Shown here: positions 61,820 to 64,000 of the stretch, in pieces
Position numbering within the stretch: position 1 is the stretch's first letter
Layout: every line of letters starts with the position of its first letter
From: Ectocarpus siliculosus
Taxonomy: Eukaryota > Sar > Phaeophyceae > Ectocarpales > Ectocarpaceae
Direction of reading: 5' to 3'
DNA length: 64,000 bases
NCBI GenBank assembly: GCA_000310025.1
Contig: FN649732.1
Span: 1,407,511-1,471,510 of the forward strand
Notes under the pieces: model-generated
What the model saw: only the letters and a program-made list of their open reading frames with translations
Database searches by the model: none
Told to the model about the DNA's origin: nothing
Translations under genes and position numbers: made by a program

Positions 61820-62038
61820 GCGTTCGGGCAGGGGTTCAAGTCAAATAATTTGAGCGCCCCACTCGCCGCGCTTGCCAACGATTCTCGTGTGTACGACCTC
61901 GGTCAAGCGGTCCGCTCCCTCCGGGCGGTGTCACACACTGCAATAAATAGTTTTCTCGTTCTTCGATGATGCTATCTTGCACCTTCGACCTCCCCACAGG
62001 CCACGCTGGTCATTGCCGTCGTTGCAACACAAGGATAT
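61820..62038 (+). CDS. Two short exons after the second IQ gene
   Basis: Exon 61820-61927 (AFGQGFKSNNLSAPLAALAN then DSRVYDLGQAVRSLRA) and exon 62000-62038 (ATLVIAVVATQGY) join in phase 0, both with good acceptors (cctttag, ccccacag). They may be the 3' part of the IQ gene ending near 61.0 kb or belong to the RCC1 gene further on. The phase leaves at least one exon missing on the upstream side. Confidence 0.45.
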
Positions 62039-62891
62039 GTGAAAGTGAACAACACGAAACATCCCCCGCAGTATCTAGCAAGACCGATATGAACGATAAC
62101 GGTCGTCGGCGATAACTTGGTGTTCCCCACGGCTGGCTGCGGTGTTGTTGTTGCGGGCCGGTTTCTAGGTGCTCCTCCCCGCCGACGCAGGGAGCGTGGT
62201 GAAAGTGGCGAGCGGCGGCACTCACCGTCATCACCGACCTCCTCGAGTTATACACGTGAGGAGACACATTCTGGCGACCGCGGGTTGGAGTTCGATATCA
62301 ACAGCAATTTTCTTGAGTACTGTTCCAAGACACGTTGCGCAGTTAGTCGTGGATGGTAGTATCCTCAAAACCTTATGATATATCGAAAGCCGTAAAGCGT
62401 CCCCTTCCTGGCACTGGAGGCGCGATAACGAACACCGCGATTCTGCGAATGTCCTGAGGTACACAGAGCGGTCGGTCGTCAAACGACGGGTGGTTTACCC
62501 GGTAGGCTCACCTAAGACCGCATGAACACAGCGTCGCCCCGGGACAGCGGTCCCATCACAGTTGTACCCCCCGCCTTGAAAGTCACTACATTCTGGACAG
62601 GACGCGCCAGACCAGCGTACCGTGTTACCCCCGCCACCTTTTCGCGTCAGCCTACCCCCCTCTTTCCCTTCCTATGTAAGGGACCACACCGCTGAGGTTC
62701 CTATCAATGCGGTGTTCCTGCAACTATCAGTACAACCTCGCACACCTGATTGACCTCACCAAGCAACATGTTGCACGGTGCTTCTTGAGCAGCGTGTGAG
62801 CAGCGTGTGTAGAAGCTAGAGCGCCACTAGAAAGAATGCACACCAACGTCGCCTGCTCTTCACATGGTATCGACGACGCCTGAATCGCTAG

Positions 62892-62988
62892 GTGGGGCTT
62901 CGGCGACAGCGGCGCCTTGGGCCACGGCGATGAGGAAGATCACGTCATCCCGACAAACGTTGACACCGCCAGCATCGGTATCGCAAAG
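62892..62988 (+). CDS. RCC1-repeat exon, partial gene
   Basis: The frame reads WGFGDSGALGHGDEEDHVIP then TNVDTASIGIAK before a GTTGGT donor. The W-G-x-G-x-x-G-x-L-G-H-G-D pattern followed by P-x-x-V is the core of an RCC1 beta-propeller blade. RCC1-type proteins act as Ran exchange factors or in many other scaffolding roles; one blade cannot tell which. The other blades must lie in further exons, mostly beyond the window. Whether this exon belongs to the second IQ gene or to a separate gene is open. Confidence 0.65.
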
Positions 62989-64000
62989 GTTGGTCTCTAC
63001 ACTGCGGCACGTGTCACTTCCTTTTCTTTGATACATTTAGGTTTTTTCTTGTTGCGGTTTGGAGTTTTATCTGATGATTTGGAATGCAGACGTTACAGAA
63101 TCGATATGGAAATGAAGATTTAATGGGATTTCGTCGCGTTCAGTTGACATGTCTCAGCAGGGGGGCCATTCGATAGAATAGTTCATGAGGAGGAACCGCA
63201 GCTGGAGCAGTTTTGATAACATTTTGGTACTTCTTATTTACTGGACGCTTGTTGCCGGACACGTCTGGAACATACTTCGATTTGTTTGCGGAGTTTCTGT
63301 CGTACTGGTATGTACTGAGTGTGTTGGAGGAAGGATTTGGCATTTTTTTACCAGTCAGTCAAGGGTGGAAGCCTTTATTTGTGCTCCCGAAGTTGAACTG
63401 GTAAATGAGTTGAAACATGATTGTCATCTGGCGATTTTCTTCTGAACAGTTGACACATTTCCCCCGAGTTACGCGCCGTTCCCGTTCAGATATTCCGATA
63501 ATTGTTGACCTATGCTACTTGTAGGAATTTTTCCACCGGCAATCGTTTGTTTTTAACAGCTTGAGATATTGGTGGAGCATCATCTCGGGTGATAGTTTAT
63601 TGATGGACCTTTCAGTATTTTGACATCAGAAAATTGAACGATTTCTTCTTGAAACAAAATGGGAGATCAACAGATCTCGTAAAGCATTGTTTTACCGGGA
63701 GATTGGAATGGTGAATGATTTACGGTTGATGGCTGGGAATTGCTTGATTTATTGCCGTTTTACCTGGCAGTAATCGTGAGGGGCATTTCATAGATTGTAT
63801 ATCGTCACCGGAGTACTGATCTACGGGACATTCGGGGGCTACGCGGATGACGTGTGAATGATGGAACGCCGCGTGGGGGTCCTCTTGCCTCCTGCACGAC
63901 TATCGCTCTAAACAACAACGTCTTGAGTTAACCTCCTTTCTCTTTCGACCTCTGACGAAGCTGCCGCACCCATACAGAACTCAAAGACAGATTGGCACCG
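62989..64000. other. Window end, probably intron of the RCC1 gene
   Basis: No exon was recognised in the last kilobase. It is AT-richer than the coding parts, and the open frames (for example 63185-63445) have no motif. Confidence 0.4.

Noticed and set aside
1-64000. Prokaryotic features such as operons, CRISPR arrays, Shine-Dalgarno sites and rho-independent terminators
   Set aside because: The window is clearly eukaryotic, with spliced genes throughout. No regularly spaced palindromic repeats were seen.

Overview
This is an intron-dense nuclear window from a eukaryote, most likely a brown alga (Phaeophyceae, Ectocarpus-like). Three things point there. A gene at 42.1-48.3 kb carries cysteine/histidine repeats matching the EsV-1-7 domain (C-X4-C-X16-C-X2-H-X12), a family expanded in brown algae. 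Genes are cut into many small exons (24-230 nt) separated by introns of several hundred bases, with GT(A/G)AG donors and pyrimidine-CAG acceptors. Coding exons are GC-rich against poorer introns. Nothing is prokaryotic: there are no operons, no ribosome binding sites and no CRISPR. I built the gene models by hand, joining exons only where splice sites and reading phase agree.

Layout. (1) 1.8-18.1 kb, minus: a 26-exon phosphoenolpyruvate carboxylase gene of bacterial (E. coli-like) type, read from just after its first codons to its stop. (2) 18.1-22.1 kb: intergenic, with a short inverted-repeat element (MITE). (3) 22.1-25.4 kb, minus: a DHHC S-acyltransferase (protein palmitoyltransferase). 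(4) 25.6-27.5 kb, minus: a six-exon gene for a 343-residue membrane or secreted protein of no family I recognise, ending 226 bp before the DHHC start. (5) 29.1-38.1 kb, plus: a 13-exon gene for a 1887-residue IQ-motif/coiled-coil protein. (6) 38.1-42.1 kb: intergenic, with a second MITE copy, poly-G tracts and a 100-N assembly gap. (7) 42.1-48.3 kb, plus: the EsV-1-7 domain protein (1055 residues from its first clear exon). (8) 51.0-52.2 kb, minus: the 3' end of a small helical protein, next to a degenerate 0.4-kb tandem duplication. (9) 57.5-61.0 kb, plus: a second IQ-motif protein, followed by two short exons and, at 62.9 kb, one RCC1-repeat exon of a gene that leaves the window.

Functionally the genes are mixed: central carbon metabolism (PEPC), membrane protein lipidation (DHHC), two probable calmodulin-binding proteins (IQ motifs), a probable nuclear zinc-binding developmental-type protein (EsV-1-7) and an RCC1-like protein. 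They share no pathway I can see. The most unusual items are the EsV-1-7 protein with its repeats split by introns, the Arg-to-Lys change in the PEPC active-site loop, the unrecognised membrane protein beside the DHHC gene, and the MITE family.
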